Assembly (NCBI RefSeq): GCF_017163755.1
Contig: NZ_JAFIWC010000012.1
Coordinates: 1 to 64,000, forward strand
DNA length: 64,000 bases
DNA from: Xanthomonas sp.
GTDB taxonomy: Bacteria > Pseudomonadota > Gammaproteobacteria > Xanthomonadales > Xanthomonadaceae
Direction: 5' to 3'
In this document: piece after piece, positions 56,579 to 64,000 of the stretch
Position numbering within the stretch: position 1 is the first letter of the stretch
How the letters are laid out: each line of letters opens with the position of its first letter
Made by a program: the position numbers and the translations under genes
Notes under the pieces: model-generated
What the model saw: only the letters and a program-made list of their open reading frames with translations
Databases searched by the model: none
What the model was told of the DNA's origin: nothing

Positions 56579-57595
56579 CTACCAGACCACCTCGGCCATC
56601 GAGCAATTCAGGCCCGAGCCGATGCCCATCAGCGCGATCCGGTCGCCCTTCTTTAGGCGTCCCAGTTCCCGCAGCTTGCTCAGCACGATCGGTACGCTGG
56701 CCGGGCCGATGTTGCCGTGTTCGCCGAAGATCGTCATCACCTTCTTCGGGTCGATGCCGAAGTTCTTGATGAAGGCCTGGGTGTGCGGCAGGCTGACCTG
56801 GTGGATCACGAACTGGTCCAGCTCGTCCACCGCCCAGCCCAGCGCCTGGCGCGCGGCGACGAAGGTCTTCTGCGCCAGCTTGATGCCCTCGATCAGCAGC
56901 ATGCGGGTGTCGGTGACCATGCGGTCCAGGTTGCCGCGGCACAGCTTGTTCCACTGCGTCGCCGAGCGGGTCACGCCGCCGCGGTAGCGCGGCGCGTCCG
57001 GGACCAGGTCGCCGCGCGCCATCACCATCGCCGCCGCGCCGCAGCCCAGGGTCAGCGCCGCCAGCTCGTCGCGGAACTCCTGCGCGGTGACGTCCGGGGA
57101 GGTCATCCGTTCCAGGGTCTTCTCGTAGACCAGGTTGGCGGTCTCGCCGTCCACCACCAGCGCGTAGTCGATCTCGCCGCGCTCGATCATCCGCGCGGCG
57201 ATGTCCATGCCGTTGATGAAGGCCAGGCAGGCGTTGGCGACGTCGAAGGTCATGCATTCCTCGCCCACGCCCAGGTTGCCGGAGACGATGCTGGCCGTGG
57301 ACGGTTCCAGGTAGTCGCGGCTGACCGAGGTGTTGACCAGCAGCCCGACCTGGCCGGCGGTGATGCCAGCGTCGTCCATGGCCTTGCGCGCCGCCAGCGT
57401 CGCCGCGTCGGAGGCCTGCATGTCGTGGTCCCACATGCGCCGCGCATGGATGCCGGCGATGTCGCCGAGCACGTCGGTGCGGATGCCCAGGCGGTCGAAG
57501 GTGGGTTGCAGACGTTCGTTGATCTGCTTGGACGTCAGCGTGTGCGGCGCATCGATATGCGCCAGTCCCGCGATGGAGACATTCTTGAAGAGCAT
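56579..57595 (-). CDS. oleA: OleA, acyl-CoA Claisen-condensing thiolase
   Basis: 338 residues, the length of X. campestris OleA, and a near match along its length as far as I recall (MLFKNVSIAGLAHIDAPHTL, DVLGDIAGIHARRMWDHDMQ). The catalytic Cys123 is in TFDVANACLAFING and Glu97 in SRDYLEPST, equal to Cys143 and Glu117 of the tagged crystal numbering. FVIHQVSLPHTQAF and GEHGNIGPASVPI provide His and Asn. It condenses two acyl-CoAs to a beta-keto acid. It heads the ole group. Confidence 0.96.
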   Translation of the reverse strand: MLFKNVSIAGLAHIDAPHTLTSKQINERLQPTFDRLGIRTDVLGDIAGIHARRMWDHDMQASDAATLAARKAMDDAGITAGQVGLLVNTSVSRDYLEPSTASIVSGNLGVGEECMTFDVANACLAFINGMDIAARMIERGEIDYALVVDGETANLVYEKTLERMTSPDVTAQEFRDELAALTLGCGAAAMVMARGDLVPDAPRYRGGVTRSATQWNKLCRGNLDRMVTDTRMLLIEGIKLAQKTFVAARQALGWAVDELDQFVIHQVSLPHTQAFIKNFGIDPKKVMTIFGEHGNIGPASVPIVLSKLRELGRLKKGDRIALMGIGSGLNCSMAEVVW

Positions 57596-57696
57596 CGAAG
57601 TTAGCGCCAGGGTCAGGCGAGGGGGCGCCAATTCTAGCGGTTGCCCGGTTTTACCGCATCTTTACATTTCCCGGGCCGGGCGCCCGGCCCAACGGT

Positions 57697-58014
57697 TCAG
57701 CCAGCGCCGCAACGGTAGGCGGCGTAGCGCTGCTCGCCGTCGACCGGCTCGGCCAGCGCCTGCACGGTGTTGGCGCCCACTCCGTGGGCCTCGTTGCGGG
57801 CCAGGGTCTCGAGCTCTTCGCGCACCCGCAGCGGGTTGCGCTGGTAGAAGCCGACGCTGCTCTTCACCGACACCACCACCTCGCCCTGCTTCTGGCAGCC
57901 GGCCGGCGGCTGGCCCGGCGGCAGCACCCGCACGGCCTTGCCCTCCGGCGCCATCGGCACCCAGGTGCAGGCGGCGAGGCTGGCGATCAGGGCGGTCACG
58001 ATCAGAAGGCGCAT
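57697..58014 (-). CDS. DUF4156 lipoprotein
   Basis: 105 residues starting MRLLIVTALIASLAACTWVP, a type II signal with lipobox LAAC (Cys16). The mature domain GEVVVSVKSSVGFYQRNPLRVREELETLARNEAHG, then ANTVQAL is the DUF4156/RcsF-like fold, with two further cysteines (GCQKQG and YRCGAG) possibly bridged. Probably an outer-membrane or periplasmic lipoprotein. It is upstream of oleA on the same strand, but a gap separates the two. Confidence 0.87.
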   Translation of the reverse strand: MRLLIVTALIASLAACTWVPMAPEGKAVRVLPPGQPPAGCQKQGEVVVSVKSSVGFYQRNPLRVREELETLARNEAHGVGANTVQALAEPVDGEQRYAAYRCGAG

Positions 58015-58161
58015 GGGCGAAGGCCGCTGGGACAAGGGAACCGGGATTGTGCCGCAGATCGCTGAATTGGCAATGACGGCCGGCCCGCGACACCGCCCGC
58101 GCGGGTTCCGCCGGCCGCGAGCCCCCGTCCCGGGCGATGCCGGGACGGGGGCCGCCGGCTC

Positions 58162-61038
58162 CTAGCGCTTGGGCGCCGGAGCGCCGGCCGCGTCCACCGG
58201 CTTGCCGTCGGCATCGATCACGGTGACCTCGCCCAGCTTCAGCGCGCGCACCGGGCGCTCGGTCTGCTTCAGGTCGCCCACCACCACCCAGGTCAGCGCG
58301 TTGGGGTCGAGGAGGGCCGCGGCCTGCGCCACCTGCGCCGGGGTCATCGCCTCGATCTCGGCCTTGCGCCGGAACACGTAGTCGTCCGGGCGCCCGTTGC
58401 GGACGATGCCGCTGATCGTGCTGAGCACCGCGCTGGCGGTCTCGTAGGCGCCGGGCAGGCTCAGGGTCTGGATGTTGCGGATCCGCGCCACTTCTTCCTT
58501 CGAGGGGGGCACCTTGCCGCTGGCGAAGGCGCTGATCTCCTTGTGCATCTCCTGCAGCGCCGGGGCGGTCTTGTCGATCTGCACCGGCGCGGCGGCCGCC
58601 CACGGGCGCTGGCCCAGCGCATTGGACGCCGAACTGCGCGCGCCGTACGACCAGTGCTTGTTCTCGCGCAGGTTCATGTTCAGCCGCGAAGTGAATTCGC
58701 CGCCGAGCACGCCGTTGGCGATGTCGAAGCGGGTCGAGGCCGGATCGGTGGACGGCGGCACCAGCTGCGCGGCGAACAGGTTGGCCTGCACCGCGCCGGG
58801 CTGGTCGATCAGGTACACCCGCGGCCGCGCCGGCCGCGGCGCCGCGGCCGGCGCCTTGAGCGCCGGCGCCGCGCCTTCGCCCTTCCAGTCGCCGAACTGC
58901 GCGTCCAGCAACGGCACGATCTTGGCCAGCGTGGTGTCGCCTACCACGATCAGCGTCGCCTGCTCCGGCCGCAGCCAGTCGCGCTGGAAGTCGACCAGGT
59001 CGGCGCGCTCCAGCGCGGCGATCGCCGCCTCGGTGCCGCTGCCGCTGAACGGGATCGCGTACGGATGGCCGTCGCCGTACAGCAGCGGCGGCAGCACGCG
59101 CATCGCCACCGCGGCCGGCTGCGCCTTCTCCTGCTGGATGCCGGCGATCCAGGTCGCCTTGATCCGCTCGATCTCCTTCTGCTCGAAGCGCGGGCGCCGC
59201 AGCATGTCCGCGTACAGCGCCAGCGACGGCGCCAGGTTCTCCTTCAGTGCCGACAGGTAGGCGGTGCCGGCGTCCAGCGAGGCGCCGGCGCTGAGCTTGG
59301 CGCCCAGCGCATCGGCGGCGTCGGCGAAGCCCAGCGCGTCGTAGCGGCCGGCGCCCTCGTCGAGCAGGCCCATGGTGAAGTTGGCGGTGCCGGACTTGCG
59401 CCCCTGGTCGGCGCTGAAGCCGCCGGGGAACTCGTAGCTGAACTGCACCACCGGCACATCGTGGCGCTCGGCCAGGATCAGCCGGGTGCCGTTCTTCAGC
59501 GTGGCACGCTGCAGCGCCGGGAACTTCAGTTCGGGGAAGCGCGCGGTCTGCGGCACGCCCGCGGCGCGATCCACCGCACTGGGCAGCGTGCGGTACCTGG
59601 GATCGGCCGGCGGCGGGTTCAGCGGCGCCGGCTGCACCGCCGGCGCCTCGGCCAGCGCCACCCGCGCGCCCGGCTCGATGATCAGGGTGTGGTCGCCCTG
59701 CGCCAGCCATTTGCGCCCCACCGCCTTGAGCTGGCGCGCGCTGGTGTCGTCGATGGTGGCCAGCGAGGTGCGGAAGCAGCCGGGGTCGCCGACATACACC
59801 GCGCACTCGGCCAGCGCATCGGCCTTGCCGCCGAAGCCGCCGATCCGCTCGATGCCGCGGACGAAACCGGCGCGGAAGGCGGTCTTGGCGCGCGCCAGTT
59901 CGTCCTTGCCCGGGCCGTCGTCGATCAGCCGGCGCAGTTCCTCGTCGATCGCCGCCTCGACCTTGGCCGGATCCACGCCCTGCTTCACCGTGGCGATGAT
60001 GCCGAAGTTGGAGCCCAGTTGCCCCGGCCACGCGCCGGCGCTGATCTGGTCGACCAGCTTGTCCTCGTGCACCAGGCGCCGGTCCAGCCGCGACGACTTG
60101 GCGCCGCCCAGCACCTGCGCCAGCAGCTGCAGCCGGTCGATGTCCTCGGTGCCGGTCTGGGCCACGTTCCAGACCCGGTAGATGCGCGCCTGCGGCACCT
60201 TGTCGGTCATCGTCTGGCGGGTGGCGACGCTGCGCACGGCCACGTCGACCTTCGGCTGCGCCATCGTCGGCCCGGCGGGGATGTCGCCGAAGTAGCGCGC
60301 GACCTTGTCCCTGGCGGTGGCCAGGTCGATGTCGCCGGCCAGCACCAGCACCGCGTTGTTGGGCCCGTACCAGGTGCGGAACCACTGCTTCACGTCGGCC
60401 AGCGACGCGGCATTGAGGTCGTTCATCGAACCGATCACGCCGTGGTGGTACGGGTGGTCCTTCGGGTACAGCGCGCGGCCCAGCGCGTCCCAGGCCTGGC
60501 CGTAGGGCTGGTTCTCGCCCTGGCGCTTCTCGTTCTGCACCACGCCGCGCTGCTCGTCCAGCGCGGCTTGGTCGATCGCGCCGAGCAGGTGGCCCATGCG
60601 GTCGGACTCCATCCACAGCGCCATGTCCAGCGCGGTGGTCGGCACGTTCTGGAAATAGTTGGTGCGGTCGTTGTTGGTGGTGCCGTTCTGGTCGGTGGCG
60701 CCGACCTGCTTGAACGGCTCGAAGAACTCGCCACGGTGGTTCTCGCTGCCCTGGAACATCAGATGCTCGAACAGGTGCGCAAAGCCCGTGCGCCCGGCCG
60801 GCTCGTCCTTGGCGCCGACGTGGTACCAGAGATTGACCGCCACGATCGGCGCCTTGCGATCGGTGTGCACGATCACCCGCAGCCCATTGGGCAGGGTGAA
60901 CTGCTCGAACGGGATATCCACCTGCGCGCTGGCCGGGCGCTTGGCCGAGGCCGCGGGCGGCGCGTACGCCAGGGTGCCGACGGCAGTGGACAGGGCGATG
61001 GCCAGCAGGGCACCACGCGGGCGCGACAACACACTCAT
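58162..61038 (-). CDS. M16 zinc metallopeptidase, exported
   Basis: A 958-residue insulinase/pitrilysin-family protein with a signal peptide (MSVLSRPRGALLAIALSTAV...). The first half carries the inverted zinc motif HLFEH (His88, Glu91, His92) in GFAHLFEHLMFQGSENHRGEFF. The second half (from about residue 500, VPQTARFPELKFPALQRATL) repeats the fold without a zinc motif, as in active/inactive two-domain M16 enzymes. Periplasmic peptide degradation is likely. The start is the ATG before the signal peptide, after 89 codons of unrelated reading. Confidence 0.93.
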   Translation of the reverse strand: MSVLSRPRGALLAIALSTAVGTLAYAPPAASAKRPASAQVDIPFEQFTLPNGLRVIVHTDRKAPIVAVNLWYHVGAKDEPAGRTGFAHLFEHLMFQGSENHRGEFFEPFKQVGATDQNGTTNNDRTNYFQNVPTTALDMALWMESDRMGHLLGAIDQAALDEQRGVVQNEKRQGENQPYGQAWDALGRALYPKDHPYHHGVIGSMNDLNAASLADVKQWFRTWYGPNNAVLVLAGDIDLATARDKVARYFGDIPAGPTMAQPKVDVAVRSVATRQTMTDKVPQARIYRVWNVAQTGTEDIDRLQLLAQVLGGAKSSRLDRRLVHEDKLVDQISAGAWPGQLGSNFGIIATVKQGVDPAKVEAAIDEELRRLIDDGPGKDELARAKTAFRAGFVRGIERIGGFGGKADALAECAVYVGDPGCFRTSLATIDDTSARQLKAVGRKWLAQGDHTLIIEPGARVALAEAPAVQPAPLNPPPADPRYRTLPSAVDRAAGVPQTARFPELKFPALQRATLKNGTRLILAERHDVPVVQFSYEFPGGFSADQGRKSGTANFTMGLLDEGAGRYDALGFADAADALGAKLSAGASLDAGTAYLSALKENLAPSLALYADMLRRPRFEQKEIERIKATWIAGIQQEKAQPAAVAMRVLPPLLYGDGHPYAIPFSGSGTEAAIAALERADLVDFQRDWLRPEQATLIVVGDTTLAKIVPLLDAQFGDWKGEGAAPALKAPAAAPRPARPRVYLIDQPGAVQANLFAAQLVPPSTDPASTRFDIANGVLGGEFTSRLNMNLRENKHWSYGARSSASNALGQRPWAAAAPVQIDKTAPALQEMHKEISAFASGKVPPSKEEVARIRNIQTLSLPGAYETASAVLSTISGIVRNGRPDDYVFRRKAEIEAMTPAQVAQAAALLDPNALTWVVVGDLKQTERPVRALKLGEVTVIDADGKPVDAAGAPAPKR

Positions 61039-61283
61039 GCGAGTTCCTTCGGGAGTGGTGGAGTACGGCCGTTGATCGTAGCGGTCCTGAACGGCGCTGG
61101 CATCAACCCCACCCATAGCGGCCGCAATCGGCCCGGCAGCGACGCCCGGCGCCCATCCCGCCGGCCAGAACACCTGCGCCGCGAGGCGCGAGATGCGTAC
61201 GGCGCGCGTACGCCACCGGCCGGTGTCCGGACAGCGGACACTCGCGGTCCAAAAAATTCCCTTTTTCATCAATAAGTTGAACT
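61039..61283. other. Intergenic stretch upstream of M16 and the sigma-54 gene
   Basis: Divergent spacer, GC-rich near the M16 gene and AT-richer toward 61260. Nothing besides the sigma-54 site (listed separately) was recognised. Confidence 0.45.
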
Positions 61284-61300
61284 TGGCACGGCGCCTGCTT
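61284..61300 (+). promoter_or_regulatory. Sigma-54 promoter
   Basis: TGGCACGGCGCCTGCTT matches the -24/-12 consensus TGGCACG-N4-TTGC at all but one of the fixed positions, with the correct spacing. It lies about 150 bases before the VQVRPSA-repeat protein start, giving a long 5' leader of low GC. No bEBP gene is adjacent. Confidence 0.75.
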
Positions 61301-61450
61301 TGCACTAGCTGGCATATGAGACGCCGAGCGAAAGATGAACAGTAGCTGAATAAAATTAGAAAACCAGAAAAACCGCTTGCTCTTCCTGATTCGGTGTACT
61401 ACCTTACTACCACACCACTGCTCAACAACACCAAGACAACGAGGCCCGCC

Positions 61451-61861
61451 ATGAAAACCGCTTCCTTCGCCCTGACCTTCGCCATCGCCGCCGCCTTCGC
61501 CGCGCCGAGCTTCGCCGCCAATGCCGTCACCACCCTGGAGACGGTGCAGGTTCGCCCGTCCGCCGATCAGCTGGCGCAGCGCGACGCCGAACTGGCCAGC
61601 GGCATCCCCACCCTGGCATCGGTGCAGGTGCGTCCGTCGGCCGAGCAGATCGCGCAGCTCAACGCGGAAACGGCGATGGGCCAGCGCGTGGTCACCCTGG
61701 CCGCGGTGCAGGTGCGTCCGAGCGCCGCGCAGGCCGCCGAAGCGCAGGCCGCCTTCGTCATCGGCACCGCGGTCAGCGGCGCGCTGAACAACGCGATGCT
61801 GCAGTTGCAGCCCAGCCTGCAGGGCCTGGGCCAGAACCTGGCCACCCAGCTGGTGCGCTGA
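61451..61861 (+). CDS. Exported protein with VQVRPSA repeats
   Basis: 136 residues. A signal peptide (MKTASFALTFAIAAAFAAPS, cleaved after FAA) is followed by three similar units, TLETVQVRPSADQLAQRDAE, TLASVQVRPSAEQIAQLNAE and TLAAVQVRPSAAQAAEAQAA, then a hydrophobic Gly/Ala/Leu tail (SGALNNAMLQLQPSLQGLGQ). I recognise no family. A sigma-54 promoter match and an AT-rich leader lie upstream. The repeats suggest a periplasmic binding or structural role. Confidence 0.8.
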   Translation: MKTASFALTFAIAAAFAAPSFAANAVTTLETVQVRPSADQLAQRDAELASGIPTLASVQVRPSAEQIAQLNAETAMGQRVVTLAAVQVRPSAAQAAEAQAAFVIGTAVSGALNNAMLQLQPSLQGLGQNLATQLVR

Positions 61862-61914
61862 GCCGGAGAAAGGATTCCCCGGCGCCGGCCGGAGCCGACG
61901 CGTAAACTGCGCCG

Positions 61915-62394
61915 ATGACCGCCACGCCCACGCTTCACGTACTGCTGTTCCAACCCGAAATACCGCCCAACACGGGCAACGTGATCCGCCTTTGCGCCAA
62001 CACCGGCGCGCAGCTGCACCTGATCGAGCCGCTAGGCTTCGACCTCAGCGACCGACAGCTCAAGCGCGCCGGCCTGGACTACCACGAGTACGCCCGCCTG
62101 CAGGTTCACGCCTCGCTGGATGCGGCCCTGCATGCGATCGCACCGCCGCGCCTGTTCGCGCTGAGCACCCGCAGCGACACCCGCTACGACGCACCTGCCT
62201 TTGCCGATGGCGATGCGTTTCTGTTCGGACCGGAGACTCGCGGCCTGCCCGCCGACGTGCTGGCGCAGGTCGCGCCCGGACACCGCCTGCGCCTGCCGAT
62301 GCGCCCGGACAACCGCAGCCTCAACCTGTCCAACGCCGTCGCCGTGGTGGTGTTCGAAGCCTGGCGCCAGCTGGGATTCGCGGGCAGCCAGTAG
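61915..62394 (+). CDS. trmL: tRNA (cytidine/uridine-2'-O-)-methyltransferase TrmL
   Basis: 159 residues of the SPOUT family, methylating ribose at tRNA wobble position 34 of the Leu isoacceptors. Signatures: [20 protein letters not shown], the knot residues [17 protein letters not shown], and [20 protein letters not shown]. The length is typical. It follows the repeat protein by 53 bases on the same strand, perhaps from its own promoter. Confidence 0.96.
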   Translation: MTATPTLHVLLFQPEIPPNTGNVIRLCANTGAQLHLIEPLGFDLSDRQLKRAGLDYHEYARLQVHASLDAALHAIAPPRLFALSTRSDTRYDAPAFADGDAFLFGPETRGLPADVLAQVAPGHRLRLPMRPDNRSLNLSNAVAVVVFEAWRQLGFAGSQ

Positions 62395-62562
62395 CGGCTC
62401 AAACACGCAGCCGGCGATGTGTCGCCGGATTCGCGGGCGGCTCGGCCCCCGCGAGTTGCAGGGACCGCCAGGCAATGCCGCTGCGGGCCGCAAGCGCCCC
62501 CTGATCCTGGGCCATGAACCGCCGGAATGTGACCGCCCTTTCCGGTGGCGCGTCAGCCGCGC

Positions 62563-63456
62563 TCAGGCCGTGGCATGGACCCTGGTCTTGGCGACCCGGA
62601 TATCGCGCACCGGCGGGGCGCCGAACATCCGGCCGTACTCGCGGGTGAACTGCGGCACGCTCTCGTAGCCCACGGCATAGGCGGCACTGCTGGCCGAGGT
62701 GCCTTCCGACAACATCATGCGCCGCGCTTCGATCAGGCGCAGCTGCTTCTGGAACTGCAGCGGCGAGAGCGTGGTGACGGCACGGAAGTGCTGGTGGAAC
62801 GTCGAGGCGCTCATGCCCGCCGCCTCGGCCAGGCGTTCCACCCGCAGCGGCTGCGCGTAGTCGGACCGGATGATGGCCACCGCCCGCGCCACGCGCTGGG
62901 CGCTGCCTTCGGCCATGCCCAGATTGCGGATCGCCGGGCCATGGCGTCCGGCCAGCAGCCAGAAGTGCATCTCGCGGATGAATTGCGCCTTCAGGACCGG
63001 CATGGCGGCCGGGCGATCGAGCAGGCGCAGCAGGCGCAGCGCGGCGTCGGCGACCTCGCTTTCGGTCGGTTCGACCCGTACCGGCGCGCCGATCTGTTCC
63101 TGCGCCACGTCCATCTCCAGCGCGAGCGCTTCGATCACCGCCGGGTCCAGGTCGAACACCAGCGAGTAGTACGGCGCGCCCGCATCGGCGCGGGTGATCT
63201 GGCTGACGGTGGGCACGTCGGCGGTGATGAGTAGGCAGTCGCCGGCGCCGAAGTCGAAGGTGCGGCTGCCCATCATCACGCGCTTGCTGCCTTGCACGAC
63301 CAGGGCGACCAGCGGACGCGAGATGGCGTACTGCAATTCGCTGGGCGTGGTGGCGCGGATCGTCGTCAACCCGGCGATCGGCGTGTCCGCGACGCCATGG
63401 GCGTCGGCATGGAAGTCCGCGTAGCCGCGGACGGCGGCGAGCAGGGTGTCGGCCAT
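62563..63456 (-). CDS. AraC-family regulator with AraC_N domain
   Basis: 297 residues starting MADTLLAAVRGYADFH. The N-terminal cupin-like AraC_N domain (SRPLVALVVQGSKRVMMGSR, LLITADVPTVSQIT) spans about 30-180; the C-terminal double HTH is LAEAAGMSASTFHQHFRAVTTLSPLQFQKQLRL and AYAVGYESVPQFTREYGRMFG. It is divergent from a DJ-1/PfpI gene, which it probably activates. Confidence 0.92.
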   Translation of the reverse strand: MADTLLAAVRGYADFHADAHGVADTPIAGLTTIRATTPSELQYAISRPLVALVVQGSKRVMMGSRTFDFGAGDCLLITADVPTVSQITRADAGAPYYSLVFDLDPAVIEALALEMDVAQEQIGAPVRVEPTESEVADAALRLLRLLDRPAAMPVLKAQFIREMHFWLLAGRHGPAIRNLGMAEGSAQRVARAVAIIRSDYAQPLRVERLAEAAGMSASTFHQHFRAVTTLSPLQFQKQLRLIEARRMMLSEGTSASSAAYAVGYESVPQFTREYGRMFGAPPVRDIRVAKTRVHATA

Positions 63457-63617
63457 CGGCGAACGATAGTCCCGCCCGCGTGGAGAATGCAATCGCGCCG
63501 GAGCATCAGGCAAGAACGTGCGAGGTTCCGGCAACCGGCCCGGCCCGCTCGGGACCAGAGTGATCGTGCACCGGCGCCGGGCATTCCGCCCGGCCCGCTT
63601 CCCACCAGGAGACGCAC

Positions 63618-64000
63618 ATGACGCGCAAGACCCGTGTTCTGATGTTGGCCACCCATGGCTTCGAGGAAGCCGAACTGGCCCAGCCGCGCCAGGCCCTGCT
63701 CGATGCCGGCATCGAGGTCACGCTGGCCGCGCCCCATGCCCGGCCCATTCGCGGAGTGATCTACGACGAGGCCGCCGGCATCTCCAATCCTTCGGAGCGG
63801 ACCTTCACTCCCGACATGACCCTGGAGCAGGTCGATGCCGGCGCCTACGATGGCCTCGTGCTTCCCGGCGGCGTCACCAACCCCGACTCGCTGCGCATGT
63901 TCCCCAAGGCGATCGAGCTCATTCGCGCCGTGGCCGACGCCGGCAAGCCGGTGGCCTCGATCTGCCACGGTCCCTGGCTGCTGATCGAGGCGGACCTGGT
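63618..64000 (+). CDS. DJ-1/PfpI-family protein, cut by window edge
   Basis: The first 127 residues of a DJ-1/PfpI superfamily glutamine-amidotransferase-like protein; the 3' end lies beyond the window. MTRKTRVLMLATHGFEEAEL carries the conserved early Glu, DGLVLPGGVTNPDSLRM the Gly loop, and VASICHGPWLL the nucleophile Cys elbow. AGGAG precedes the ATG. Members act as deglycases or chaperone-proteases or are of unknown use. Divergent from an AraC regulator. Confidence 0.9.
   Translation, partial: MTRKTRVLMLATHGFEEAELAQPRQALLDAGIEVTLAAPHARPIRGVIYDEAAGISNPSERTFTPDMTLEQVDAGAYDGLVLPGGVTNPDSLRMFPKAIELIRAVADAGKPVASICHGPWLLIEADL

Noticed and set aside
58543..61275. A 910-residue plus-strand open frame across the M16 peptidase
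   Set aside because: Same reasons; the minus strand carries the HLFEH zinc motif and a signal peptide.

Overview
The window is high-GC, densely coded chromosomal DNA of a gammaproteobacterium in the Xanthomonadaceae, most likely Xanthomonas. The support is a complete but interrupted oleABCD olefin set whose OleA and OleB match the X. campestris enzymes in length and active-site spacing, a class III cyclase/CNB-GGDEF pair like the X. campestris cGMP pathway, UbiJ-UbiB, and many short REP-like palindromes. Both ends are arbitrary cuts; the last gene (DJ-1/PfpI) runs off the right edge.

Layout. 0.2-5.4 kb: RluE-type pseudouridine synthase, exported methyltransferase, an aldo/keto reductase-CurA operon, a TPR-like protein, an enol-lactonase-like hydrolase. 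5.7-9.7 kb: a frameshifted LMW tyrosine phosphatase, a small structured transcript, then two odd tRNA-like genes ahead of a slipin-RtcB (RNA ligase) operon with a strong terminator. 9.7-20.9 kb: metabolism and regulation (Rrf2/flavoprotein pair, LysR/MFS/DkgB, DUF3182 operon, cupin, DUF2884, cyclase-family protein). 21.0-26.2 kb: a RiPP-type locus with a SagB-like dehydrogenase, an NHLP-like precursor, a class III cyclase-TPR protein and a CNB-GGDEF protein. 26.5-30.8 kb: glyoxylate shunt aceB-aceA with a divergent LysR. 30.8-37.3 kb: AraC, VOC, TetR/MBL, signal peptidase I, Dcp lipoprotein. 37.3-42.1 kb: a repeat-rich stretch with a cyanophycinase/isoaspartyl-peptidase fusion, two duplicated gene tails, an acyltransferase and ArfB. 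42.1-47.7 kb: DUF2059, TruC, UbiB-UbiJ, DdlA, DUF1328. 47.8-57.6 kb: oleD, oleC, oleB and oleA with a serine hydrolase, a CadC-like regulator, a YkgJ protein and a Fic protein between them. 57.7-64 kb: DUF4156 lipoprotein, M16 peptidase, a VQVRPSA-repeat exported protein behind an excellent sigma-54 promoter match, TrmL, AraC and DJ-1/PfpI.

Strongest leads. (1) The 21-26 kb locus joins a peptide-maturation system known to me mainly through protein-family names to a cyclic-nucleotide/c-di-GMP signalling pair; base composition drops sharply inside the cyclase gene, suggesting a mosaic gene or an imported block. (2) Two tRNA-like genes with abnormal anticodon loops precede slipin-rtcB, suggesting decoy, sensor or substrate RNAs for an RNA-repair operon. 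(3) A single exported protein carries both steps of cyanophycin breakdown. All functions are inferred by reading the sequence; no searches were run.
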